Below are positions 16,555 through 25,082 of a DNA stretch of 64,000 nucleotides, in pieces (the first letter of the stretch is position 1; the number at the start of each line of letters is the position of its first letter). The stretch comes from Methylovirgula sp. 4M-Z18 (GTDB taxonomy: Bacteria > Pseudomonadota > Alphaproteobacteria > Rhizobiales > Beijerinckiaceae). The notes under the pieces are model-generated. The model was given only the letters and a program-made list of their open reading frames with translations, made no database searches and was not told the origin of the DNA. A program made the position numbers and the translations under genes. Location of the stretch: contig NZ_CP149574.1 of NCBI RefSeq assembly GCF_037890675.1, positions 3,944,874 through 4,008,873 on the forward strand, in the 5' to 3' direction.

Positions 16555-17957
16555 GGTCGGTTAATCTCGCGGCTATGGACGAAGAGCCGCATCAGCGCGC
16601 ATGACGCGATGCGCGAGAGCGCGCTGTCGGAGCGGCTCGTGAGCACGATAGGGACCCGCGCGCCCAGAACCAAGCCTGCGGCCTCCGCTCCCGCGAGATA
16701 AATGAGTTCCTTGGTCAGCATGTTGCCCGCTTCAAGGTCTGGCGCCACCAGGATATCGGCATTTCCGGCAACATCCGAGACAATATGCTTCGTCCTCGCT
16801 GCGGCCATGGATATCGCATTGTCAAGGGCGAGGGGGCCGTCGAGAATGCCCCCTTCAATCTGACCGCGCTGGGCCATCTTGCAGAGAGCGGCGGCGTCAA
16901 GTGTCGAGCGCATCTTCGCGGAGACCGTCTCGACCGCAGCAAGGATTGCGACCTTTGGGGGGACGACCTCAAGTGCCCTGCATAGGTCAATCGCGTTCTG
17001 AACAATATCGCGCTTGTCCTCAAGCGTCGGAGAGATATTCACCGCCGCGTCTGTGACAAAGAGCGGCTTCGGATAACGCGGCACGTCGATGACGAAGACA
17101 TGGCTCATGCGGCGATCGGTGCAAAGGCCGGCGTCGTGGGTGACGACCGCCGCCATCAATTCATCCGTGTGGAGCGCGCCTTTCATGAGGGCCTGGACCT
17201 TGCCGTCCCGAGCGAGCTTTGCCGCCTCGCTCGCAGCGGCGTGGCTGTGCGGCACTTCGACGATCTCGATGCCGTCGAGATCGCGGCCGGCCGTCGTCGC
17301 AGCCCCTTCAATCTTTGCGCGTGGTCCGATCAATAAGGGAGTGATCAATCCGGCATCGCGGGCATCGAGCGCTCCGGCAAGCGACAATTCATCGCAAGGA
17401 TGAACGATTGCGGTCCGGATCGGCGGAAGTTTGCCTGCGCGCTCGATCAGAAGCCGAAGTTTCCGGCCAGGCTCTTGTCGGTCCACCTCCGCCAGCACAT
17501 GACAAGGTTGTCGTACTTTCTCAGCCAGCGCGACAACGTCAAGCGTACCGGCGATAACGACCTCGCCATGTTGGTTTGTGCATTCGCAAGTCAGGACCAC
17601 ATGCCTATTCTGCGGTCGCTTTTCCGTCACCCTGACATTGGCGGTGATCGTATCGCCGACCGCGACCGGTTGGCGAAACTCGAGCGATTGCCCAGCATAG
17701 ATCGTACCGGGCCCGGGCAGCTTTGTGCCGAGCAGCGTTGAGATCAAAGAAGCGCCCCAGACGCCTTGCGTGACAATATGGTGAAAACTGTCGTCTTTCG
17801 CGCAAATCAGATCGGAATGGTCGGAATTGACGTCTCTCGACGCGACAGTGAACGTTTCGATATCTTGTGGGCGCAGGACGCGCTGAAGCTTCGCTGTATC
17901 CCCGATTTCGATCTCGTCGAAAGTTCGGTTCTCGATGATTTGGATTGGCGCCGTCAC
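16551..17957 (-). CDS. MaoC/phosphate acyltransferase fusion (enoyl-CoA hydratase/Pta)
   Basis: The 468-residue protein joins an N-terminal MaoC-like hotdog domain (residues about 8-145: FDEIEIGDTAKLQRVL, SDHSDLICAKDDSFHHIVTQ, GTIYAGQSLEFRQPVAVGD) to a phosphate acetyl/butyryltransferase domain (about 165-465: AIVHPCDELSLAGALDA, ALMKGALHTDELMAAVV, DAAVNISPTLEDKRDIVQNA, GPLALDNAISMAAA, DILVAPDLEAGNMLTKELIY). Fusions of this type are annotated as bifunctional enoyl-CoA hydratase/phosphate acetyltransferase. With AckA it would convert acyl-CoA to acetate and ATP; the hotdog domain may let it act on PHA-derived acyl-CoA. It lies 71 bases downstream of a universal stress gene. Confidence 0.93.
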   Translation of the reverse strand: MTAPIQIIENRTFDEIEIGDTAKLQRVLRPQDIETFTVASRDVNSDHSDLICAKDDSFHHIVTQGVWGASLISTLLGTKLPGPGTIYAGQSLEFRQPVAVGDTITANVRVTEKRPQNRHVVLTCECTNQHGEVVIAGTLDVVALAEKVRQPCHVLAEVDRQEPGRKLRLLIERAGKLPPIRTAIVHPCDELSLAGALDARDAGLITPLLIGPRAKIEGAATTAGRDLDGIEIVEVPHSHAAASEAAKLARDGKVQALMKGALHTDELMAAVVTHDAGLCTDRRMSHVFVIDVPRYPKPLFVTDAAVNISPTLEDKRDIVQNAIDLCRALEVVPPKVAILAAVETVSAKMRSTLDAAALCKMAQRGQIEGGILDGPLALDNAISMAAARTKHIVSDVAGNADILVAPDLEAGNMLTKELIYLAGAEAAGLVLGARVPIVLTSRSDSALSRIASCALMRLFVHSREINRP

Positions 17958-18028
17958 CTATCTCCTCCTCTCCGCCAAAGGGCCCCAAGCGATACACGCT
18001 CATGAGACCATTGGGAAACTGTACGGCC

Positions 18029-18844
18029 TCAGCGCGACATCAGCACAGGGATTGTCATGCATTCCAGAATGGTGCGCGTCGCACCGCCCAAGAATGCCTC
18101 GCGCAGACGGGAGTGACCATAGGCCCCCATCACGAGAAGATCAGCACCGACATCGGCCGCATGGGATAGAAGGGTATTGCCGATGTCGCCTGTGCTCGGC
18201 GTCTGCCTAAAGACGGCATCGACCCCATGACGCGCCAAATGCCGCATCAACGTCGCCTCGTCGCACGGCACGGACGATTTTGTAACCACCTCGACGATCT
18301 CGACGTGGTTGGCCCTGACGAGCAATGGTAAAGCGTCGTCGAGGGCCCTTGCGGCCGGCGCACTGCCATCCCAAGCGACGAGTATAGTCTTGAGGCTTGG
18401 CGGGGTGGTTTGAATATTAGGCACGAGAAGAACGGGCCGCGCAGCCTCAAAAATTGCAGCCTCGATCATGCGGGCGCGCTCTCCGATCTGTTCTCCGTAA
18501 GCCTGCTCGATGATGATCAGATCGAAGAGACGCAACGTTCGATTGAGTCTCCCGATCTCGGCCTCGTTGCTCTCCTCAAGATGTAGGGCATCGACTGAGA
18601 GCCCCTGTGCCTTGCCCTGCGATTGCAGGCGGGTGACGGTCGTCACGATCGCTTCGCGTCGCTCTTCGCGTTCAGCAAGAATCAAATCGTACCGCAATTC
18701 CGCCATGGAATATGTGGCAAGTGCGGTTTCGACATCAACGAGAAACAATGTCAGATGCGCATCGATCAGTTTGGCCAAAGAGAGTGCGTAGGAGCCGGCC
18801 TCTTTTGTGCGTGCATCCACGATAAGCGTGAGATCTTTCAACAT
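18029..18844 (-). CDS. Universal stress protein, tandem UspA domains
   Basis: The 271-residue protein has two UspA-type domains. The first (residues 1-140, LTLIVDARTKEAGSYALSLA) is degenerate. The second keeps the ATP-binding signature GAYGHSRLREAFLGGATRTI near the C-terminus, and has the strand LKTILVAWDGSAPAARALDDAL. Such tandem proteins bind ATP and help survival in stationary phase or low oxygen. It precedes the Pta-Ack pair by 71 bases and may be the first gene of that operon. A possible FixK site (one mismatch) lies about 190 bases upstream. Confidence 0.88.
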   Translation of the reverse strand: MLKDLTLIVDARTKEAGSYALSLAKLIDAHLTLFLVDVETALATYSMAELRYDLILAEREERREAIVTTVTRLQSQGKAQGLSVDALHLEESNEAEIGRLNRTLRLFDLIIIEQAYGEQIGERARMIEAAIFEAARPVLLVPNIQTTPPSLKTILVAWDGSAPAARALDDALPLLVRANHVEIVEVVTKSSVPCDEATLMRHLARHGVDAVFRQTPSTGDIGNTLLSHAADVGADLLVMGAYGHSRLREAFLGGATRTILECMTIPVLMSR

Positions 18845-19033
18845 GACATGCTCTTTCGATTGCAGAGAGACTGGATTACGCTTTCGACTTCAAGACCACG
18901 ATGGGCGGAAGCGCTTAGTCGGCGCCTCAAAGACCTGGTCAACCGGACTTCAAATTGTCTTCGACAGCCCAAACGCCTGGCACCGGCCCAGCGGCCAATG
19001 TTGATATTCTTGCGCATTTTGAAAACGCAGCGA

Positions 19034-19047
19034 TTGATCTGGAACAA
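19034..19047 (-). promoter_or_regulatory. Possible FixK/FNR-like site, 9/10
   Basis: TTGATctggAACAA lies far upstream (about 190 bases) of the Usp-Pta-Ack operon. AAGAAT at 19011-19006 is 29.5 bases from its centre, so a promoter with a 155-base leader is conceivable but unproven. Confidence 0.3.
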
Positions 19048-19174
19048 GGAGAATGCCGATCATTCCAAAATTGAGAGCTAAATTTGCACTCTCATTCATT
19101 CACTTTGGTTAGATTCCTATCAAGCGAGGCGTTTAACGTCCGATCCAGGGCTGCGACGATTACCGCGACGACAT

Positions 19175-19903
19175 TTACGCCTGCGGCACCGTCAGCGCTT
19201 CGCGATCTTTTGTGGCGGTATTTGCACTCACTCGCCCATCCACCACTTCGACGATCCGATCGCAGCGGCGCGCGAGATCCATATTATGCGTGACAATTAG
19301 AAAGCTCGTACCGCTGGTACGATTAACCTGCCGCATCAGTTCGAAAACGCTGTCGGCGGATTTCGTATCGAGATTGCCGGTGGGTTCGTCCGCGAGAACG
19401 AGATCTGGCTTCATCGCAAGGGCACGGGCGATCGCGACGCGCTGCTGCTGGCCACCGGACATGTTAGTGGCGAGGTTGTGCGCAAACTTTTCCAAACTCA
19501 CTTGCTGCAGCAGCTCGAGCGCCCGTCGCTCGATTGCCTCGCTCGAAAAGCCCCGATCAGCGAGCAGCGGCATCATCACATTTTCCTGCGCTGTGAAGGC
19601 GGAGATCAAATAGTGGTACTGGAAGACAAAGCCTATGGTATGCCCGCGCAAATGGGTAATTTGGGCATCAGACAGTTGGCTCGTATCTTGACCATGAATA
19701 AAGAGCGCGCCCCGGGTTGGACGGTCGAGCAAACCGATAATATTAAGCATCGTACTTTTGCCCGAACCCGAGGGACCGATGAGCGCGACGAATTCACCGG
19801 GCATCAGGCTAAGATCAATATTGTGCAGCACTTCCACCTCAGTGGAAAGCCCGACATTATAGGCTTTGCAGACCTTTTCGAGAGTGAGAATCGGCTCAGC
19901 CAC
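19175..19903 (-). CDS. ABC exporter ATP-binding subunit (LolD/MacB type)
   Basis: The protein has about 242 residues and all ABC ATPase motifs: Walker [11 protein letters not shown]-loop [20 protein letters not shown], signature [16 protein letters not shown], Walker [13 protein letters not shown] and the switch His in [11 protein letters not shown]. The GNLD form and length are typical of LolD/MacB/FtsE-type ATPases working with FtsX-fold permeases. GTG 19903 overlaps the end of the permease gene by 8 bases, so translation is coupled. It is the last gene of a three-gene operon with the permease and a membrane fusion protein. Confidence 0.9.
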   Translation of the reverse strand: MAEPILTLEKVCKAYNVGLSTEVEVLHNIDLSLMPGEFVALIGPSGSGKSTMLNIIGLLDRPTRGALFIHGQDTSQLSDAQITHLRGHTIGFVFQYHYLISAFTAQENVMMPLLADRGFSSEAIERRALELLQQVSLEKFAHNLATNMSGGQQQRVAIARALAMKPDLVLADEPTGNLDTKSADSVFELMRQVNRTSGTSFLIVTHNMDLARRCDRIVEVVDGRVSANTATKDREALTVPQA

Positions 19904-21122
19904 GGATCGCCACCACAGGATCGAGTTTCGCGGCGCGTAGGGCAGGCGCGGTGGCTGCCGCAAGGCCAGTAATCGTCGCGAGAATGATTGTCGAAATAAA
20001 GAGGCTTTGCTCCAAGATCAGCGGGAACAATTCTGAACCGTCGAGCTGGCGTTCCACGGCATGCCAATAGATGGCGGCGCCGGCGCCGGCCGCGCAGCCC
20101 ACTAACGAACCAAGAAAGCCGAGGAGCCCACCCTGCAGTAAGAAGACGCGCATGATCTGTCCACGCGTCGTTCCCATAGCACGCAGGATGCCGATGTCCT
20201 TGGAACGCTGGACAACCGACACAACCAGCACCGCCGCGATACCGAAGGCGACCGAGAGCGCAACGAAAATGCGAATGAGAATGTTGGAATTGCGTTGTGC
20301 TTGCACGGCTGCAAAAAATTGAGCATTGTTTGTTATCCAGCTATCAGCCTCAACATAATGCGATGCGCCGATCTCCTGCGCGAGATCTTGAGCGCCGTAA
20401 ATGTCGCGCACCGTCAAGTCGATAGTGGTGACATCGCCGACCGCGCCAAGAAGGGATTGTGCGGCGCGCAGGGCCACATAGGCGTTGCGCTCATTGACGC
20501 CCTTGTTGCCAAGGTCGACCAGGCCCGTCACGGTCAACGACAGGGAGCCGCCATTTGATGTGGTAACGATTATCTTGTCGCCGATGGACGCGCCGAGGTC
20601 CTTTGCCAGCTCCGTACCAATGACAATATCCTGGCTGGTTAGACGCGCCTGCCCCGCGACGATATAATCTCCCAACGGCACGATCTTGAAGTATGACGAT
20701 GGATCGACGCCCGCCATGGAAATGGAGCGGCTGGCTTGCCCGCGCACGGCCAGAGCCGATCCAGTCATGGTGGGTGAGACCGCAATAACCTCCGGCATGG
20801 CCAGCAGGGCATCGCGAATCCCTGGCCATTGATCGATGGAAATGATGCGCTGCGCCGGGCGCTCCACCGTTGCATCCTCGAATTCGTGTGGGCTGCCACG
20901 CAAAGGCCGCGCTATTTGTTGCGGCGGGATAAGTTGAATATGCGGCTGCGAGGTCAGAACACGTTTGATAAAATTGGCTTCGAGTCCTGCGAGCATTGCC
21001 GACATAAAGACGATGACGCCGACGCCAATCGCAATGCCACCGGCGATAAACGCTGTTTGAAGCCGGCCCTCCCGCAGAAAGCGGACCGAGGTGATCCATT
21101 CGAAAGGTAGCCAACGGTTCAT
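19896..21122 (-). CDS. ABC exporter permease, FtsX/MacB-like
   Basis: The 408-residue permease has one membrane helix near residue 25-45 ([19 protein letters not shown]), a periplasmic domain (about 50-270) and three C-terminal helices (about 283-405) ending in the usual [17 protein letters not shown]. The [20 protein letters not shown] coupling loop faces the ATPase. This is the FtsX/LolC/MacB fold. The substrate is unknown. The start overlaps the end of the fusion-protein gene by 4 bases. Confidence 0.9.
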   Translation of the reverse strand: MNRWLPFEWITSVRFLREGRLQTAFIAGGIAIGVGVIVFMSAMLAGLEANFIKRVLTSQPHIQLIPPQQIARPLRGSPHEFEDATVERPAQRIISIDQWPGIRDALLAMPEVIAVSPTMTGSALAVRGQASRSISMAGVDPSSYFKIVPLGDYIVAGQARLTSQDIVIGTELAKDLGASIGDKIIVTTSNGGSLSLTVTGLVDLGNKGVNERNAYVALRAAQSLLGAVGDVTTIDLTVRDIYGAQDLAQEIGASHYVEADSWITNNAQFFAAVQAQRNSNILIRIFVALSVAFGIAAVLVVSVVQRSKDIGILRAMGTTRGQIMRVFLLQGGLLGFLGSLVGCAAGAGAAIYWHAVERQLDGSELFPLILEQSLFISTIILATITGLAAATAPALRAAKLDPVVAIRG

Positions 21123-22399
21123 GAATCAATGGCTCGTACTTTTTGGCCGTTGAGCACGCCAGCGGTCACAGGAATGACAGGGGCACCAGGCTCGAGACCG
21201 TCGAGAATTTCCACTTGAGTATTGCCGCGGATGCCGAGTTTCACCCGACGCCGGACGGCACGACCGTCTTTGATCGTGAGGACCCACGGTTCTTGCGTGA
21301 GAATGTCGTGCACGTCGCGGCTGCGCAGCACATGCGTCGCATTGCGTCGCGCCACTTCAACATCCACTGACACAGTCATGTCCTGGACAAGATATTTGGC
21401 TGGATTGACGACATCGAGCTTCACCTCGACGGTGGCTCGGGAGATGTCTACGCCGGGATTGATGTAACTGACGATCGCCTCGAATTTCTGATCGGGATAG
21501 GCATCTGCCGATGCCTGGGCTTTTTGTCCGAGCGCGAGCGCACCGAGGTCCCGCTCGTCCACTTGAAGTTGTAATTGCACGGTGCCTTTCGGTGCGAGAA
21601 CCAGAAGTGGCACGCCCGGCTGCACCACCGTCCCCCGCTCTACGTTGCGCGTGATCAACACGCCGTCACGCGGCGCGCGGATGGTCGCGTAATCAAATCG
21701 CGCCTTGGCGGTGTCGAGATTCGCCATTGCCTGATTGAGTTGCGTCTCGGCAGTGACATAGTCGCTTCCTCCAGGGCTGGTGGAATAGACCTGCAATTCG
21801 GCACTGCGTACCTGGGTCTGGGCGATATCAAGATCCCGCCTGGCGTCATCAAGTGACGCGCGGGTGGCATAGCCGTCCTGGGCAAGCTTGGCGGTGCGAT
21901 CATAGGTCTGCTGCGCGTCAAATTCGGTGGCCTGGGCCTGCTTGAGCGCTTCCTTCGCGGTCGGCAGGGTCAATTCCACCAATTGTCTCATACGCGTCCG
22001 AGCCTGATCGAGCGCGCCCTGTGCTTGGACGAGGGCCGCTTTCAGCTCACTATTCTCAAGTATGATGACCTGTTGCCCCTTGGTAACCTCCTGCCCCTCT
22101 TCCACCAGGACGTCCAAAACCGTTCCGGTGATTTGTGCGCCGATATTGACGCGATAGGGCGTTAACACATTGCCACTTGCTACCACCGTCTGCACCAGGT
22201 CACCACTTTGCAACCGATCGACCACCACGGCGGGACCCAGAAGCACCCGTACGCCTTGCCAAAAGCCAAGCGCCACCAAGACGCAAACCCAAAGTGCGAA
22301 CCACCGGTGCAGCCAGATCGCGCCGGCCCAGACACGAATGCGGCTCCCCCGTGCCACGGATCGAGGAGCGGCGAGCGCTTGGGTGGAGTTAGAAGACAT
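21119..22399 (-). CDS. HlyD-type membrane fusion protein
   Basis: From ATG 22399, preceded by AAGGAT, the product has 426 residues. It has an N-terminal membrane anchor (about residues 28-50, FALWVCVLVALGFW), the biotinyl-lipoyl half-motif NVLTPYRVNIGAQITGTVLD, a long coiled-coil hairpin (about residues 105-215), the second lipoyl half FDYATIRAPRDGVLITRNVE, and beta-barrel domains. It would link the MacB-like permease to an outer-membrane channel for export of an unknown molecule. A frame start at 22414 (TTG) is less likely. Confidence 0.9.
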   Translation of the reverse strand: MSSNSTQALAAPRSVARGSRIRVWAGAIWLHRWFALWVCVLVALGFWQGVRVLLGPAVVVDRLQSGDLVQTVVASGNVLTPYRVNIGAQITGTVLDVLVEEGQEVTKGQQVIILENSELKAALVQAQGALDQARTRMRQLVELTLPTAKEALKQAQATEFDAQQTYDRTAKLAQDGYATRASLDDARRDLDIAQTQVRSAELQVYSTSPGGSDYVTAETQLNQAMANLDTAKARFDYATIRAPRDGVLITRNVERGTVVQPGVPLLVLAPKGTVQLQLQVDERDLGALALGQKAQASADAYPDQKFEAIVSYINPGVDISRATVEVKLDVVNPAKYLVQDMTVSVDVEVARRNATHVLRSRDVHDILTQEPWVLTIKDGRAVRRRVKLGIRGNTQVEILDGLEPGAPVIPVTAGVLNGQKVRAIDS

Positions 22400-22729
22400 A
22401 CACGGATCCTTCAATACGCCTCACAATGGACCGGGCGCGGCAACCGCCGCTATCCGGTAGGGTCCCCAAAGGGAATTTACGTAGCGCCCTGCCCGGCATC
22501 GATGTTCCTCGCGTCGAAGACAAGGAGGGCGACCGCTGGATCTGCTCGACGCTTTGCCCGACTATCTCCGGCTTTATCAGCGACACGTATGTCGCGACAG
22601 GTTGTAATGTCCAAAGCGCGCGGCCAGAGGGGCGATCATCGCCTCGCGCTGACCGGAACTTGGTGATCGATGTTCTTTACTCGTGACAGATATAATTAAT
22701 ATCAATCATCGTATTCCTCGTTTGTTACC
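22400..22729. other. Gene-free leader between exporter operon and FixK box
   Basis: I see no protein family in this stretch. It is AT-rich at its right end (22691-22710), where TATTAA-like sequences could serve as a leftward -10 for the exporter operon. Confidence 0.35.
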
Positions 22730-22743
22730 TTGATCCGGATCAA
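22730..22743 (+). promoter_or_regulatory. FixK/FNR box, perfect, target uncertain
   Basis: TTGATccggATCAA is perfect. The best-placed -10 lies to its right (TTAAAA/TAAAAT, 22765-22771, 28.5-29.5 bases from the centre), pointing into a stretch without a convincing gene. A leftward -10 (TATTAA, 22701-22696) is about 7 bases too far away, and would give a leader of about 290 bases before the exporter operon. Confidence 0.7.
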
Positions 22744-22777
22744 AATCGGTCCCGCCGACTGTGCTTAAAATTCAAAC

Positions 22778-23183
22778 TGTCGGGTCAGATGTGCGTTGCG
22801 AGAGACTGTATAACGGCTCTTGTCCATGGCGGGCCAGGTCGAAACTTCCCCGAACGAGAGACGATTTTGGAAATCACTGCTCCAACCGACGTTATTGTGA
22901 AGCTCATTAAGAGCACAATCTTCGTCATGGATCGCACTTTTTAGAAAGCGACGTGCCACCTTGCTCAACCGATCAGAGCGCCCATTGCTCCGGTGTTCGC
23001 GTCAGCGCCTATGGCACAGAATTAGGGCTGTGATTTAAGGAGTGTTCGGTTCTCGATCATGGCTTTGCCGACGCTGGCCATGCGCATGACAGCCTCCGCG
23101 TAATTCGCACTCCAAGATCAGTAGCCTCAAACTTGCCGCACAATCGACGAGATCAAGTGCGCCGAAAATGGTGACAAAGAGTG
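22778..23183 (+). other. Gene-free stretch downstream of an orphan FixK promoter
   Basis: Only short frames are present (for example ATG 22789 to a stop at 22944, 51 residues, without a ribosome site or family resemblance). It ends at the converging fixK-like gene. It could encode a small RNA or be the remains of a gene. Confidence 0.3.
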
Positions 23184-23891
23184 TCAGGCATTCATGTTGC
23201 GCAAGGCTGCCTGACGCTTGATCTTGATCTGTCGAGCCACCAGGATCTCAATGACGCCGCTGTGCTCGAGCTGTGACAAGGTCCGCGAGACCGTTTCGAT
23301 GGTGAGGCCGAGATAGTCGGCCATATCCTGCCGGCTCATTTCCAGCGTCACATTTTGGCTATCTGGCGAATGTTGCGCCCACTCGGTCAGAAACGCCGCG
23401 ACCTTTTCCAGCGCCGTCTTGCGCCCGAGTAGCAGGGCATGATCCTGAGCGCGCACCATGTGGCGCATCGCATGCGAGAACATCTGCCGAGCCAGGCGAC
23501 TATCTTGCGCCGCGCCCTTTTCGAGGTGGCTGCGGCGATATGCGACCAGTACGCAATCGTTGATCGCCTCCGCGGTCAAACGATAGACATCCCCCGCCTC
23601 GAGTCCAAAAAGGTCGCCGGCGACATAAAAGGCATTTATTTGTCGCCGGCCGTCACTCAGAAATTTGCAGGTGCGGACCACGCCCGACATCACCTTGAAC
23701 ACGCAATCGGCGGCGTCGCCCTCGCCATAGATTTCGGAATTGCCCGAAAATTGCAAGACAGTGCCAGCCTTCGGACGCGCGGTCTCGATCGTATCGGGAG
23801 CCATTTGCGCTCCAGATACGAAAGGGGCGGCAAGATGAGGGGCGAGAGCTGCGGCATGCTGCGTTGCTTTGAGAGCGGAGTGGGCAAACAT
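23184..23891 (-). CDS. fixK: Crp/FNR-family regulator, FixK type
   Basis: Starting at ATG 23891, after GGGAGATTTCC, the protein has 235 residues. It has a cyclic-nucleotide-type beta-barrel (about residues 45-120), a dimerisation helix and a C-terminal helix-turn-helix, MSRQDMADYLGLTIETVSRT. The recognition helix contains E-T-V-S-R, the E..SR pattern by which FNR and FixK read TTGAT half sites. The N-terminal cysteine cluster of FNR is absent, so oxygen is probably not sensed directly, as for FixK under FixLJ control. An in-frame start at 23924 is possible. No FixK box was seen at its own promoter. It is the natural candidate to bind the many boxes in this window. Confidence 0.88.
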   Translation of the reverse strand: MFAHSALKATQHAAALAPHLAAPFVSGAQMAPDTIETARPKAGTVLQFSGNSEIYGEGDAADCVFKVMSGVVRTCKFLSDGRRQINAFYVAGDLFGLEAGDVYRLTAEAINDCVLVAYRRSHLEKGAAQDSRLARQMFSHAMRHMVRAQDHALLLGRKTALEKVAAFLTEWAQHSPDSQNVTLEMSRQDMADYLGLTIETVSRTLSQLEHSGVIEILVARQIKIKRQAALRNMNA

Positions 23892-23972
23892 GGAAATCTC
23901 CCGGCTTTGACCTTGGGCTTCCATGTACCTGGCTTCGCTGCATCGCGCTATTCGGTTAGATTCTAAGGGATA

Positions 23973-24362
23973 TTACGTAGTCTGGTTGTTTCGCAAGATG
24001 GCCGTCAAATGATCATTCAAGGAGCCGTCTATCAGCGGCTTTTCAACGATATGGCGGACCCCGGCGGCTTTGGCCGTGTCGCGCAGTTGGGGAGTGACCC
24101 GGTCGGTGACGAGAATGACGGGCAGATCGCGACCGCGCGATTTGAGATCCGCGACGATGGCAAGGCCGTCGACGCGGGGGGGCATATGCTCGACAACAGC
24201 GCATTGGCCGCATGTCAAAAACGGGTGGGCTTTGAGATCGTCGCCGGTGCGGCAAACGTGCACGATAAACCCCTCCGTCTCGAGGGCGAACTTGAGCGAA
24301 TCCCGCAATGCAGAATCCCTGTCAACGATGAAAATGGTCTGCTGCCCCCTGGTCATCGGCAA
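23973..24362 (-). CDS. Single-domain receiver with Glu at the phosphorylation site
   Basis: The 129-residue protein is a lone CheY/FixJ-type receiver: FIVDRDSALRDSLKFALETE gives the acidic pocket (D14, D16), ILVTDRV the conserved Thr (T86) and HIVEKPL the Lys (K108). At the phospho-acceptor position, where the neighbouring FixJ has [11 protein letters not shown], it reads VVEHMPPRVDG, so the aspartate is replaced by glutamate (E58). It has no output domain. It lies between fixK and fixJ, so it probably modulates that cascade. The substitution suggests it cannot be phosphorylated normally, or that it mimics the active state. Confidence 0.82.
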   Translation of the reverse strand: MPMTRGQQTIFIVDRDSALRDSLKFALETEGFIVHVCRTGDDLKAHPFLTCGQCAVVEHMPPRVDGLAIVADLKSRGRDLPVILVTDRVTPQLRDTAKAAGVRHIVEKPLIDGSLNDHLTAILRNNQTT

Positions 24363-24425
24363 TATTCCAGGCGTCCTCGTGTGGGTCCAAGTGCGTCAAT
24401 CTGAACCGGGCCGCCATATACTGCC

Positions 24426-24439
24426 TTGACTTAACGCAA
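24426..24439 (-). promoter_or_regulatory. Very weak FixK-like site, 7/10
   Basis: TTGACttaaCGCAA lies 64 bases before the single-domain receiver gene. It is recorded only because of its position; the match is poor. Confidence 0.12.
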
Positions 24440-24455
24440 ATGAGGGAAATCGCCG

Positions 24456-25082
24456 TCAACCAACGCCATTTGGAGCAATATTTGTCGCGAGTGCCATGCG
24501 CACTAACTCCGAGAGGCTGCGAGCGCCCATTTTGTTCATCACATTGGCGCGATAGACCTCCACGGTGCGGGCGCTGATGTTAAGATCATACGCGATCGTC
24601 TTGTTGGGATGACCGGCAACGAGGCCTTGCAGCACCTCACGCTCCCGCGGCGATAGCGTCTCGAGCCGCGTCCGGATCTGATCGACTTGGATATTGTGGC
24701 GCTGGTGTTCGGCATATCGATCGAGTGCCACGACAATGGCCGCGAGCAGAACATCGTCATCGAAAGGCTTTTCGATGAAGTCGACGGCACCCGCTTTCAT
24801 CGCCTCCACCGCCAACCGCACGTCGCCGTGGCCCGTCATAATGATCATGGGCAAAGCAACACCTTTCTCGTTCAAGTGCCGCTGCAATTGAAGTCCGTCC
24901 AAGCCCGGCATACGAATATCGCTCACGATGCAGCCGGGCTGGAGCCCACTGAGTGCGGCAAGAAAAGCCTCCGCCGATTCGTAGGCGCGCACGGCGTGGC
25001 CGGCAGTTGCCAGGCAGAAGGCCAGCGATTGCCGCACAGCATCATCATCATCAATCAGATGAATCACGCCGTTCGTTTCCAT
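24456..25082 (-). CDS. fixJ: Response regulator FixJ
   Basis: From ATG 25082 the product has 208 residues: a receiver domain with the acidic pocket in [14 protein letters not shown], the phospho-acceptor in [10 protein letters not shown] and the Lys in [12 protein letters not shown], then a LuxR-type helix-turn-helix ([40 protein letters not shown]). This is the FixJ architecture and length. Its start lies within the last codons of the kinase gene, overlapping by 32 bases, so the two are cotranscribed and translationally coupled. Phosphorylated FixJ classically activates fixK. Confidence 0.93.
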   Translation of the reverse strand: METNGVIHLIDDDDAVRQSLAFCLATAGHAVRAYESAEAFLAALSGLQPGCIVSDIRMPGLDGLQLQRHLNEKGVALPMIIMTGHGDVRLAVEAMKAGAVDFIEKPFDDDVLLAAIVVALDRYAEHQRHNIQVDQIRTRLETLSPREREVLQGLVAGHPNKTIAYDLNISARTVEVYRANVMNKMGARSLSELVRMALATNIAPNGVG

